This document shows positions 1 to 12,503 of a stretch of 64,000 bases of DNA, in pieces. Within the stretch, counting starts at the first letter, position 1. Each line of letters starts with the position of its first letter. A program made the translations under genes and the position numbers. The notes under the pieces are model-generated. The model saw only the letters and a program-made list of their open reading frames with translations. It did no database searches and was not told the DNA's origin. This DNA is from Dipetalonema caudispina (Eukaryota > Nematoda > Chromadorea > Rhabditida > Onchocercidae). Location of the stretch: assembly GCA_013365325.1 (NCBI GenBank), contig JABVXV010000018.1:186001-250000 (forward strand), in the 5' to 3' direction.

Positions 1-759
1 AATTTAAGGATTAGTGAATTCCCCAGACTACCAGAAGCGAGAATTACCGACTTCTGTCTGATCTTTTTTCTATTCCTGATACATGCCTACAATTTCAAAT
101 CTTTTAATGGATAGAGTAAAGTGAAAGATAATTCTCTGTATTTTAATTTCCTAGATTTATTGAGAGCAAAAATTCTCCAATATCGAAGAAAATATTCTTT
201 AAGCTATAATTATTCGAACAGTTTGTATGTTTCAGCAACCGACACTTCGCTTCGAGATTTGAGTATAAATTGCGTTTCATCAATTTATCCGGAAACAGTT
301 TCACCTAAATCAGTTCGTGGAATGCATTCAAAGTTCAATGGTCCTTTCACGATGCCCCGCAGAATGTCCAAGGTCGTGGAAGAGCCGTCATTAAGTAGTT
401 CTGCAATCGACAGAGTTCTTGAGGTTGCCTTAAGATTGCTTTATCTCAGCCTGAAATGATGTTATAAATAGAATATATATTATAAAATGTTTTTTACAGA
501 ACGAAAATTTTGACAATGATGATGCACTCGTTGAAGCATTGCTGCAGGCTAAAACTCGTCCTCGTCTGAAGCTGAAGTTTCCTGAAATAATTACAGGAGA
601 ACGACCTGGAACAAATGGTTTGTTTATGTGTTTAATGTTGGGAAATTTCTAGGTGTTTCAATAAATCATCTGTACTTTCGATTATCATTTGGGGAATTGG
701 GTGTTTATGTTGTTAATATCGTTTGATGTGGGAATGTATTGCGTTTTAAAGGTTCGGGA

Positions 760-794
<35 letters not shown>

Positions 795-3700
795 ATCCAT
801 CATTAAGGATACGCAAAAGACGAATCAGAGTAAGCAAATGAATGGAATTTTTAATTCCAGTTTTAACTTCTGAATGATTTTCTCAGTTTGGTTAGATCAC
901 AAACCGATATGCTGGAGTAGTGAAAGAAGTGCCTGTGTTCACTGATGACGTAACCATTACTACTTTTAGACCAACTGGGACCTTATTTAAGAAGGCGTGA
1001 AGAGTCAACTGGTACACTGCGCATTGTGGATAAGGATTCTAATGCTAATGATCATAATCAAATGCAAAAAGGTTGGTGTCAGCCTTTTTTTCATTCAATT
1101 GTGAAAGAATGATCACGTGATTCAATCGTTTCTTTTTATCTTTTGCTACTACCTGTATTCATGAGTTTTGGTGAAGTTTTCAAATTTTAACGTAAGAATT
1201 CCAAAATTTTATATGTATGGCATCGAAATTGGCAAAAATATAAGATCTAATTTTTTCAGTGATTACCACACATGATCGTTCAGGCATAACCAATAAAACG
1301 AAGAAGCTGAAAACTGTAGAGAAGCCGAATTTATTGCGGGAAAATAATAATACTGCAGAAGATTTGCCACCAACCTTAAAAACGAAGGTGGAAAGTAAAA
1401 GTCTGAAAGCTCACAGTAGTTGGTAAGCTTCATGTAGTAGTAATATATTACAACTATCGTTTTTCATATTTCAATTGGGTTTATTCGTGTCCCTACAATC
1501 ATTGGTCAAGTAACTTTTATGAAAATATATATAAATAGTATGGTCTGATATTTAGAAGTGATTTTAGTTTTTGAAATTTGAAGCCGATTTCATCTTCTCA
1601 TCGAGTAGTAAAATATCCAAAATACGAGGATGAAATTGTAATCAGTAATTATAACGCCTAAGTCCTTTCTAGAGTACTGTAGCAATTGATATAATTAAGT
1701 GAAACGCCAGTTCGGGTTATTTGCTTATATTCATGCATGGATTTATTATAGTTCGCTTTCGCATACCGATGCAGAAAGTCAAGGCAGATTTCTGTCATGT
1801 GATCAGTCTTTTGTTTATTTTGGATTTGTCGACATCAAATGTCGTGTAAACAGAACAGTTAGATTGCGAAATATCAGCTCAAAGTCGCTAAATCTCAAAA
1901 TACAGTTACGTAAAAAGAGTAGAGGATATGAAGTATGTTTACTACCGTTGAATATAAATCTTAAATTACCGGTGTTCATTGTTTACTGTTTAATGATGAT
2001 TACATTGCACGAACTAACAGGTATTCGTATTTTTTAATTTTAATAGTACATATGATTCCTGAAGCTGAAGTACATTTTTATAGTTATTGGAAGAGGGCAT
2101 CGTTGTGTTGAAGCCTCAAGATATTTATTTGGTACATATAATATTCCAACCTCCTCTTGGAGGTTGGTTTCAAAATATTCTAACTATCAGAGTTCTCAAT
2201 TCAGAACACATTATTTATATGGTAAGTACTTATTTTTCATTATATTCTGTTGACATTTTCGCTCCTTCTCCATTGTAATATCGAAGCTTTATTTGGGAGT
2301 CACAAGTCAAAAGAAGATTTAATAATTATTTGGATTTATTATTGAATTCAGATCCCTTTGCTTGGAAGTGGTGGAATTGCTGCTTTATGCATTCCGACAC
2401 ATTCTGGATTGACTATGTTGCGTGATGGCTCATTTGTTCTGACGGCTCAAGGGGTTACAAATATCAGTTTCGATGTTGAAAATAAGGGTCTCAGGTAATA
2501 TGTTTGCGACATTTTTTCTCTTTTTGTAAACAGTGTTACCTATCTTTTTACAGTAACTTTTACCCCAAGTTGACCCTCAGTCTACTCCGTAATGATCAAT
2601 AATTTGAGATGACCCCTCGATCCTTGTTGCTTTTATAATTCAGTTGGTAGTGATACATTCTTGGTTCCATCTTGAATTGTTTTCAATTACGTGTAATCAT
2701 TCTTGTTTCTCCCTAGAACTGATACCATATATTTTGATCAAAAGGTTGACTTTTAAGCATGTCTTTCTTCGGATCAAAGTATCAAACATTTTTCTTCGTT
2801 CGAATATCAGTTACTCCTTGAAATATCCCGTTTCTTTTATTGTTATTTTTATTTCCAGAGATGCATTTGTGCGCGTCGTTGTAGTGAATAAAGAGACAAA
2901 AAAAGCTGTCGATCGATGCAATATTACGCCCTCTGATTGCGTTTCTATCTTGCATCACAGCAAACAAGTAATTCTTTCATTCTCGCATTTCCCTCTTTGA
3001 ACCCAATATGTAGAAGTCGAAGAGCAATTACTGCTTTCAGTGTTTCATTTTGATTCCGGTTTCCGGTAATTTAAGTGCAACTTTAAATGTTGGTAAATAT
3101 TTTATGTGATTCTCTCGGTTTTATCGGTTTATGCAATAAGGAAATTTGTTAAATTACAGAAGTTCAGTGTTGAAGTTCCTTTCCTCTGCGGCGAAGAAAG
3201 CAATGGTAATTCAAACCGTTCATTTCCTTTCTCTTCGTTTTCTATGCCGTCAGTAGCAGGGAATACTCAATACTATGTTCAGTTGCTGTGGGGTGAAGAG
3301 GCACAAAGACGCCGACTTAAAAGGTGATAAAAATTTGATAGGAAAACAGAGATAGCGGATAGTAATTTATCCTGTAAACGTTTGATTTAATTTTCCTTAG
3401 TCTTGACGTTAGTCCTATTTGTGTATTTGCAGCAAATATTTGTTTTAACTGAAAATTTTAGATATGAAAATCTGAAATGTGCGGATTTTACTTTTAATGG
3501 GTATACTTTTACAAAGTGCAAATTCATAAACGAAGGGAAATGTAAATCCACTGCTTTCGAAGATGTTTGTTATGGCATCCATGATCGTAATGCATTCGAA
3601 TTGGGATTGAGAGTAACTTTGATATCGGTATTTTTAATGCTTTCCTTTTTTCTTTGAATTTAGATAAACCAGAGAATTACAAGATAGCAACTGATTTCAA

Positions 3701-3959
3701 GATAACATATGAGAGGTTGATCTAGATAGAAATAGGAGAGATTTCTGATTTTCATTTCCTACTTTGAATTTTACTGAAATGATTTTAGGTTGTGGATAAT
3801 CGACTTTCGTTGTTATCCCGGAATAGTTATCTTCCACAGGAGGAGATGTTTACTGAAAGTGTCATTCTCGAACCAAATGTAGCTCTATCACCAACAGTTG
3901 GCAACAAAAGTGTCGTCGAGGATGTGTCTACCGTTTTTACTGCTAGCCGTCTCTTGTAA
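1..3959 (+). CDS. spd-2: SPD-2/CEP192-like centrosome scaffold protein (3' part; start is off the window)
   Basis: Twelve exons join in phase: 1-55, 236-423, 500-617, 970-1071, 1260-1422, 1752-1932, 2084-2221, 2352-2494, 2859-2967, 3160-3323, 3462-3627 and 3789-3959 (TAA at 3957-3959), giving 565 visible residues. The N-terminal visible part is polar and low in complexity. The C-terminal half from 1752 resembles the ASH/PapD-like module of SPD-2 and CEP192: a beta-rich segment, then IPLLGSGGIAAL (from 2352), then an NKGLRDAFV turn across the 2494/2859 splice. In the family this matches the 'PL.G.GG' and 'N.G.R.AFV' signatures. In worms SPD-2 builds pericentriolar material, recruits PLK-1 and SPD-5, and supports centriole duplication. 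The assignment rests on these motifs from memory, not on an alignment; another ASH-domain protein is the main alternative. Confidence 0.65.
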
Positions 3960-5660
3960 ATTTGTGGACTTACTGCCTATTTGTGTGCTTCTTTCACTGA
4001 TCTTTAATGAATTTGATATTATGTTTCTTTTTATTGCTCTTAGTATTAGTGTCCATAAACTACTTAGCCACTTGTACTGTGCACAAATTATTCGTTGATT
4101 TTTTGTTTATATCTCTACGTTCATTTATTAAATGCGCACCGAGTTGGAATTCCTAGGAGCCTTTATATGACTTCATTTCCCGCAGTTTTATTAATCTGTT
4201 GTCATTCCTTTTAATGGTGAGCTTCATTCAAGCAATGTAATGAAGAATAAACGGCTCCGATCGAGATTTATTTTTAAGCTATGCGCTTAATTTGACAACT
4301 ATATGTCATTTCCTGTTACGCAAATTAATTTAGCTTTTATTCGAATGCTTTTTTAGAGATGAAATGCTGATTTAAGCATGTCTTGGAAATAATATTTTAG
4401 CGTATTACTGCCATGTTTCAGCATGATTCATTCACTGTGAAACAGATTGCTGCTACAGGAAAAAGAGCTTGAGATATTAGTGATATGTTTGGTGAGATCA
4501 GGTTCATTTCCAGACCTTGATTTTGGTTAACCGTTCTTGAACTATGTAAGGGAAATGCTCGGAAAGCTAACTTTCAATTTCCTATATTATTTGTTTCCTT
4601 CAGTTTCACATCACTTGTCTCCAAAATGAAATTCCACGATGTGAAGTTGGAAATGTTTTTCTTGATTCTGCTTCATAAACTGGCGGGACTGAAATTAAAT
4701 TCTGCTCATTTTCATTTCTATGGTGGCAAACCCATGAGGAATTCTTGAACGTATCAAAGACTCTAATAGCACAATTCACATATCGAGTAATCGGTGTCTA
4801 ATAATGAGATAATAATGCAATATTTTCTCAACAGCGAGAATTTCTCTAAAGATATTGAGAACAATTTGTTCAAGTTATAATTAAATTTACTTTAAAAAAT
4901 TTTTTTTTGTTTCAATGTCCAGTATTTCTATTTTTGTTAATATGCTAGCAGTTCAGAAAAGCATTCAAATTTTCACTCAGTCCAAAACGAGCCTATTACC
5001 AAGTATCATAGTTCATGCTTGGATATCACTTTCATTTTTGTTGGCAAAATCTTTATTGATTATATTTCAAAGTTCTAGCAGAGGGAAAGATGGAAGGTTT
5101 TTTATAGTCTATGAAGAATCTACATATAGAGTTTCCCCTTGCAAATGGACAAATAATGATTTTATTTTCTCGTAGTAAATGCTTGAGTTATTATTAGAGT
5201 GTTTGAAGTTCATATTGGGAAGTATTGCTACAAAATTGCTTTTCAAAGTTTAGCAGTTAATTCGTCAGTTTTAAAAACAATAAAAGATTTTTGGGGAGGA
5301 TTAAGACCAGGTAGCTTACGTTAGTATCAAAGAGTTAAATGATCGAATCAACTAGACTGTCTAGGCCTTTGTCCCAAGTCTACTCTTTAGAAACTGACCC
5401 ACTGGGACATGCCTTTTCATGTTGACCCTATAAATAATTTGGAAACAGTAATTCTAACATTTGATAAGGGTAAGAAGGTAAAATGTTGGGCTGTGCTGGA
5501 TGGTGAAGTTATTAAATTTAGAAGAGTTTAATTTCCGTGAACTGGAAATGTATCTGTGTAAATTGACTTTTTATTGATTATTTCAGCCTATTTCGTTTGT
5601 ACTCTATCCTGTTATTTGTAATTGCTATTGATGTTTTATGTTTAACTTTAGGTGAGAGAG
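3960..5660. other. Intergenic region between the spd-2-like and rbd-1 genes
   Basis: Begins with the 3' UTR of the upstream gene; AATAAA at 4246-4251 is a plausible polyadenylation signal about 290 bp past the stop. An open frame of 86 codons at 4915-5175 has no splice context or recognisable domain and I do not call it. The region ends with a 3' splice acceptor (AG at 5650-5651) nine bases before the rbd-1 ATG, the usual position for a spliced-leader acceptor. Confidence 0.5.
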
Positions 5661-8600
5661 ATGAGTCGATTGATTGTTAAAGGATTACCATCGAATTGTA
5701 CCGAGGAAAAGTTACGGAATCACTTCAGAAGTTTTGGAAGAATCACTGATTGTTCACTAAAATACACAGAAGATGGAAAATTTCGTCGTTTTGCATTTGT
5801 TGGATTTGAAACGGATGGAAATGCGCAGAAAGCACGTGAGGCTCTGCATAAAACATTTATGGGAACATCACGATTGACGGTAAAAATTACGTCCTGTATT
5901 TCTTTTAACCTATATTTTTAAAAATTGCTAACAGTTGTTGTATGAACTTCTAAGAAAATCAAAATTAAAATTTATTTCTAGACTGAAGTCGGTTGGGATT
6001 GAAATCATATTGCATAATTATATTGGGATTTAGAAATAGTTGTATCTAATGGTTAAAATTTTCTGATGGATTTTTTCTTACTCTTTTAACGGATTTATTC
6101 TTTTATGGCTTGGCTGTCATATTGTTGCAAGCAACATTAAAATAATTTCATTTTCAGGTAGAAGAGTGTAAGCCATTCGGTGATGAAACAAAACCAAGGG
6201 CATGGAGTAAATATGCGAGAGGGAGTAGGTAATATAGCAATCAATCTAATTGATAAAATTTCTTTATCAAGGTTACCAGCCCTGTAATCTGTAAGGATGT
6301 GTTTTATTTCCTTTTTTTTTCGTCTTTTTTTTTTTTATTTCTCTTTGCTTCTTATTAATGGGTACTGGTATTCGCAGTGCTTACAAGCGTTTGCATCCTG
6401 AAAAAGAAGAGGAGAAAACGAGGGGGATCGTTCCAGTAGAAGGCAGCTTGCCACTGGCCAAGAAAACGAGAAACGAAGACGATAAAGAATTTCATGATTT
6501 CGTCGAAGTACAGAAGGTTAATATTTAAAGAGTTAATGTTTTTTTATTAGGATCAATATTTTTTCCACATTTTTCTCACGCTTAGTTGTATTTGAAAGTA
6601 TAAGGGTGTTGTGCATTTCTGAATGAACAGACCGGAAGTGATTGAGACATGAAGAGTTTAGATTTTGATTTATTATTTGAAATCTTGGATTTTTGATTTA
6701 AGTCAGTCCTGCAACTTATGAATAGTTTTTAAAACTTTAGATTTTTTTCCTTATGTGTCAAGTATTCTGTTTCAATACCATGAAAATTTTTTACATGCAT
6801 TTGGCTTTATTTTCAGGGCGTACTGCCAACTGCAAGTAGTGGTAATGATGAAAGCAGCGGCAACAGTCTAATGGAAGAGTTACTTTCTGGAATCAGTGGT
6901 AAGTTTTTGGAATGAGCTGATGGTTGCCTATAGAAGCTAGATTTTTAGTACAACCTGAAATTTGTTTTTCTATGTTTTAAATACACTGTCAACAAGATAG
7001 GCATCTGACTGTAAAATAAATGCTCGTAATAAACCACTTAGACTTTAAAATAGAGTTTATTTAAAATAGAGCTGTCAGAGCTTTCACTACATTATTTCCT
7101 GATGAGAATTCTACATGATAGACACCACCAATCATAAGCCTGTCAAGGAGGATTATGACATCAACCATCTAACTTTAGTTGATTTATTATTTAAGATTTT
7201 GGCAGTCCTTATTGCTCGTTCTTAGCTAGCCATCACGTAGTAGTTTTGTGGCATGTTTTGGACTTTCAAGAATCTCTTTCATGCTATAGTATTTATCATC
7301 AAATGCTCCCATGTAGGCTAATAGACTTAATTGCATTTTGTTAGAAATCTGAAATAATTTCTTGATACTGATTCATCCAGTTGTTGAAGCAGAAAAATAT
7401 CATTTTCAAAATATGTTTGTGTGTGTCAGTTTATTCATCTTATCTTAAGAACCTTTTTAAAATTACTGTTATAAAATGGAAATATTATGCAAAAATAATT
7501 TTGCTATGCTTTGTTAGAACGTTGAAAACGCTTATATCATAAACCTTCAATTAATTATCTAAGCAACCATGAAAATTTTTTATTCCTATGAGTATTGCAG
7601 TATTGTTTCTGTTATAAATCACTGTACAAATTATTTGTAGGAGACACATCATTGTCGCTAGTAATACGTGGTCTTCCGAGAACTGTCAAAGCGAAAGGAA
7701 TCAAAGATTGGTTCAGTCCTATAAAGTTGAAAGGGGTGAAAATTGTACATGGCTCAACTGAAGCTATTGCTTTTGTAACATTTTTTCAAGAATCTGATGT
7801 GAGAAAAGCATTGCAGCGGAATGATCAATTTTTAGGTGGTTCTAAGGTTCGTTTAATTAATAATAGTTGTCGTTACGCATTTGATCTTAAGTAATGATAT
7901 AAAAAGCTCAGTTCATGATTTTTTGTTGAAAAGCAAAGAATGATAAAGAGCGGAATTTTTTCACAGTCCATTTACTGCAGGTAAACGTATTGTGATTAAT
8001 TTTTTTTAAGCTGGAAATAACAAAAGTATCGAATAATCGAGTTTCTGACGGGAATATGGAAGATTATATTTACAAGACAAAAGAAGCAGAAGTCGAAGCA
8101 TCTGTGTCAAAGATCCTTGAAACTGGAAGGTTAATTTATTATAATGTGTTTTTACATTTCGCGCTTAAAGTAACAAGTTTGATTACTCTTCATTGAAAAA
8201 ATGCTAATCTGAATTTCCAGACTCTTTGTCCGAAATCTACCCTATGTGTGCAGTGATGAAGACCTACAGTACCTGTTTAAAAAATACGGCGAAATATCCG
8301 ATTTGCAAGTGATTGTTAGCAAAAAAACGGGACAATGTAAAGGATTTGCCATTGTCACATATGTTTTTCCAGAATCTGCTGTTGCAGCATTCTCAGCACT
8401 AGATGGTGCCATTTTAAAGGTTAATTCTGTGACATTCTTTTTTCTCCTAAATATCGCAGCTGTGATTGATTAATTTATACCCTGCTTTTCTCCACATTCA
8501 GAACTTTTTATTTTATTTTCATTAACTTTTAGGGAAGAATGCTTCATATTTTACCTGGAGAAGAAAAACGTGAGGTGGAAGAGACTGGCATCATTGGTAA

Positions 8601-11600
8601 ATCGGCGTTTCAGAAAGCGAAAATTGCAAAACTAAAGGTGTTTTTTTTTTGAAAAATGAAAGTCGATGAACGTCTTTCCCAGCTCGATATAGTTCGTTTG
8701 CTTGAGTCATTTTATGAAATATTTTTCAGAAAGATGCTGGAAAATCTCATTCGTGGAATACACTATTCCTTGGGGCGAATGCAGTTGCTGAAACTTTGGC
8801 TGAAAAACTAGATGTTGAAAAAAGTGATTTGTTGCTTGGACAAGGAGAAATAAGGTATATTTCTGTGACAAGAATTTATCCCTTGGTTACTCTTAGTTAT
8901 CAGAAAACTGAAAGTCCACTTGACTTGTTCTGTAAACTAGCTGTTACGATAATTTGTTACATGTTTGCTGTGATGAAATTGATAGAAATGTAACAAATTT
9001 AATATGATTAAATATGACTAATTCATATCATGAATCACTTATTTTACAAATAGAAAAATAAGGGAATTAAGTTTCGTCATAATCCTTCAAGTTATTTTTT
9101 GTGATTTAACAGTGCTGGTGTACGCCTAGCACTTGCTGAAACACGATTGGTCAGTGAAACTAGGGAATATCTGTTGTCCAATGGTATATGTCTGGATGTT
9201 TTCTCACGGCCTGCAGCGAAAAGAAGTAACACTGTGATTATTATCAAAAATTTGACGACCAAGGTTGATACTGATGAATTAAAACGAATGTTCGCAAGGC
9301 ATGGCCCCGTAAAACGGATATTGATGCCTCCCGGTAAGTTGAAAAATAGTTTGCAGCGTGAATTAAGCATTAAATCTTTTTTTTTTTTTCACGAAGGAAA
9401 TAAATTCTTCAATCTGCGTAGTTTGTTATTGGTTTTTGTGATGGTGATCCTCATCAGCTCGGGCATTTTGCAATTGTCTGTAGTTGCCTTCTCTGATGTG
9501 TTCATATCAACTGAAGCAGTTTTGCGTCACGCAATTACAAACTCCAGAAATTAACTTTTCACACACTTAATTGAGTCATATATTTCTTAAAAATCTGGGT
9601 TGCTTGCAGGGGGTGTCACTGCTATATTGGAGATGGAAAATTCAATTGATGCTCAGAAAGCATTTAGCACTCTTGCATACACTCGATTTCGTTCGCAGCC
9701 GTTGTTCCTTGAATGGGCACCATACGATTTGTTTAAATCAAGTTCGTTGATTCTTAAAGATTTCAGCAAACTTTATTAACTTCTTTTTAATTCGTCTCAG
9801 AAAAACAAGGTTATTCTTTGTTTCTCCTTCTATCTTTTTTTATTTTTTAGAAAAATCGGAAAGCAAAGATGAAGATAAAGATCAAAAGCAGCATAGTCTT
9901 GAAATTCAAACCGAAAAGAAAGATAATGAATTTTCGGCTGAAGACAAAAAGAAACTGAGACGAAGCAAGAAGCATCGTTTGATTGAAGAACCTATTGAAG
10001 CTGCAGAATCACTAGGAAAAGGCACGAAAATTTTAGTAAACAATGTAATAATGTCCTTAACAGTGATGGGGAAGTGGTGAAGGAAATCAGTTAGAGGACC
10101 ATATGCTGTTGATAGATACATTAGATCAATTTTCTTCCTATCCAAAATGTTTTGACCGTCAGGTCTCAGCTTTTCTTAGAAACAGTGCATTGCTCCAAAT
10201 TTTAGATAATAACTGTTCTTAGTTAATGCAGGAGAAAATTCTCGTAATTATATATATTTACTAATTAGATTTTATGAAAAGTGTAGTTTGCGTACGAACA
10301 ATTGACATGCCTTGCCTATTTTAGTCACATTTAAGGATTTGGAGAAAATATTGCCATAACCTTAAGTTACTGTTTTTAGTTGAGTCGGTTAAAGCAATCA
10401 AGAATGAAACGATAGCCGAAGATGAGGACGTACAGCAACGAGGTGAAGTAGAAAAGCAAGTCGCTGAAATTAGAAATGCGGACAACAGTAACGACTCTAA
10501 AGAGGAAGATGATCGATTGTTTCCAGGAACGACATTATTTGTAAAGAACTTGAGCTTCAGAACAACTGATGAAGGGTTGAAGAATAAATTTGAATCACGT
10601 TTTCGTATACGATCTGCTACTATTTCCAAAAAACGAGGTGATTTTTTGTTCTGGAGTGTCATGGGAATAGCCTTGTTAGGCAAGATAATTAGAATTTTTA
10701 TTCCTGTTATTTTTAATTATTAGATGCCGTCAAAGAAAGTTATTCATCGCAGCTTTTTTCAGATTACTGTTTTTTTAAACAAATGGTTAAAAAATAACAC
10801 ATACTGTTAGCACAAATAATATCAAGATAGAATAACGTTATCCAAATACCATTTAATTTTTTTAGTATATTTGCAGTGGCGGTAATTCGCAATTCTGGTT
10901 TTATTTTCAGCGAAGCATTGCATGTATGTTTTGAAATTTCTGAAAAATATCCCTTTTCAGATGCCGCAGATCCGACGAAAGTGCTATCAATGGGTTTCGG
11001 TTTTGTTACATTTTATCAGCCAGAGGATGCGCAGCAAGCTGTAAAGGAAATGCAGGTTCGTTTATGAAAGACTTTTGCATACTGTTTTTTGTAGCTGAAG
11101 AAACGTGTTCGAAAAGTTTCTGTTTTTAAAATTATAAACTTACCGTGCTATTTTTATTTTGTTTTTCATTTTCAGGGTGTTTTATTAGATGGCCATTGCT
11201 TGATGTTGAAATTATCTCACAGAGAAGGTGTATCTGATAAGGTTATAGCGAGAAAGGGAGTTGATGAGTTAGAGCAAGGCGAAGCTACCAAGGTAATTTG
11301 GTTTCAGTTTAATTCACTTATGGATTTTATGAAATTGGTTTCATTTGGTCCACACTAACAAAGGGTGATTGTAATATGTCTGTTTTTTTCATTTAATTCA
11401 ATGAAGGAACTTGATAAGCTATCAGCAAAACAAATTTTTTGAAAGAAATTTAATAGTTAAATATTATAAATTTTTCACGGATTTCATGTGCACCACTGAG
11501 AAATTCATCGAGATTTTTTTCGACTCTTAACAATTTAACGAGTAAATCGATTAAAGTAAATCGTAATACAACGTATTGAGCTTTCTCCACAGGTTTTTCT

Positions 11601-12503
11601 GTGTCTTGCGTTTCTGTCGCTATCAAAAGACCTGCTATAACGGTATTCACCAGTTCTCATATTCAAAATTAACATGTAGTGTAACTTTTAGGATGGAAAA
11701 TGATAAATTACTAAAATGTTATGTTTCACTGCTAGTTTGTTTAATTGTTTCTTTTTCTAGATTTTGATCAGAAACATACCTTTTCAAGCAACTCGAAAGG
11801 AAGTTAAACAACTTTTCGCTACCTTTGGTGAGATTCGCTCGTTCAGAATGCCAAAAAAGGCAAGTTTAAATAAGCTTTCACTCATCTATTTATAATAGAA
11901 AGGTTATTTCATTGTTAACACCGAGTGTTATTTTTTCCAGGATATTAAATGAATTGTTGCTTCGAATTGTTTATTGGATTTTTTCACGATTTTTTCGAAA
12001 CATTTCTAGATATTTTGTAATTTGTTTGGTTCTTTAAAACAGTGATATTATCCTTTTGTTCATTTTTAATAATTCAGATTGGTGCGTCAGCGGAAGGTCA
12101 TCGTGGTTTTGGCTTTGTTGATTTCTTAACTCGCGCTGATGCACGACGTGCATTCAATGGTCTGGTTCATTCAACTCATTTCTACGGTCGAAGATTAGTT
12201 TTGGAATGGGCTAAGCCTGACAGCAATTTGGAAGAACTTCGAGAGAAAGCTGCTGCCAATTTTAAGTAAGTCTCACATTTTCTTATCATTTCAGAGCAAA
12301 ATTTTGCAGTTTTAGCAAGTCTTCGCCATTGTTCAATTTTTTTTTTTGAAGTAAATTTCATTTAATTAATTGACGAAACCGTCGTATATCCTTACGTGGA
12401 TTTAATGAATTATTTTTACAGTGGTAACAAAAAAGAAGTTCGGCTTCAGAAGAAAATGATGAAAAAAATTGAAGAAGATTTAACAGTAATCGATGACGAC
12501 TGA
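5661..12503 (+). CDS. rbd-1: RBM19/Mrd1/RBD-1 family protein with six RRM domains
   Basis: Nucleolar RNA-binding protein needed for pre-18S rRNA processing and small-subunit assembly (family knowledge). Exons: 5661-5879, 6158-6228, 6378-6516, 6817-6898, 7641-7846, 8011-8129, 8221-8419, 8533-8637, 8730-8854, 9113-9333, 9610-9741, 9851-10035, 10325-10637, 10961-11055, 11176-11292, 11761-11859, 12078-12265, 12422-12503. They sum to 898 residues, close to nematode and human homologues. Six RRMs are visible by their RNP-2/RNP-1 motifs: LIVKGL (about residues 3-78), LVIRGL (176-240), LFVRNL with KGFAIVTY (279-355), VIIIKNL (460-535), LFVKNL with GFGFVTF (670-750), ILIRNI with GFGFVDF (776-860). RRM2 is the most diverged, as is usual in this family. 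The start follows a 3' splice site directly. The 10.04-10.38 kb linker junction is uncertain (two possible acceptors). One intron is of GC-AG type (11860-12077). Confidence 0.93.

Noticed and set aside
767..792. Poly-T runs here and at about 26168, 48171 and 47610 (poly-A) as possible retroelement tails
   Set aside because: No element body or target-site duplication is seen next to them; homopolymers are common in this genome.
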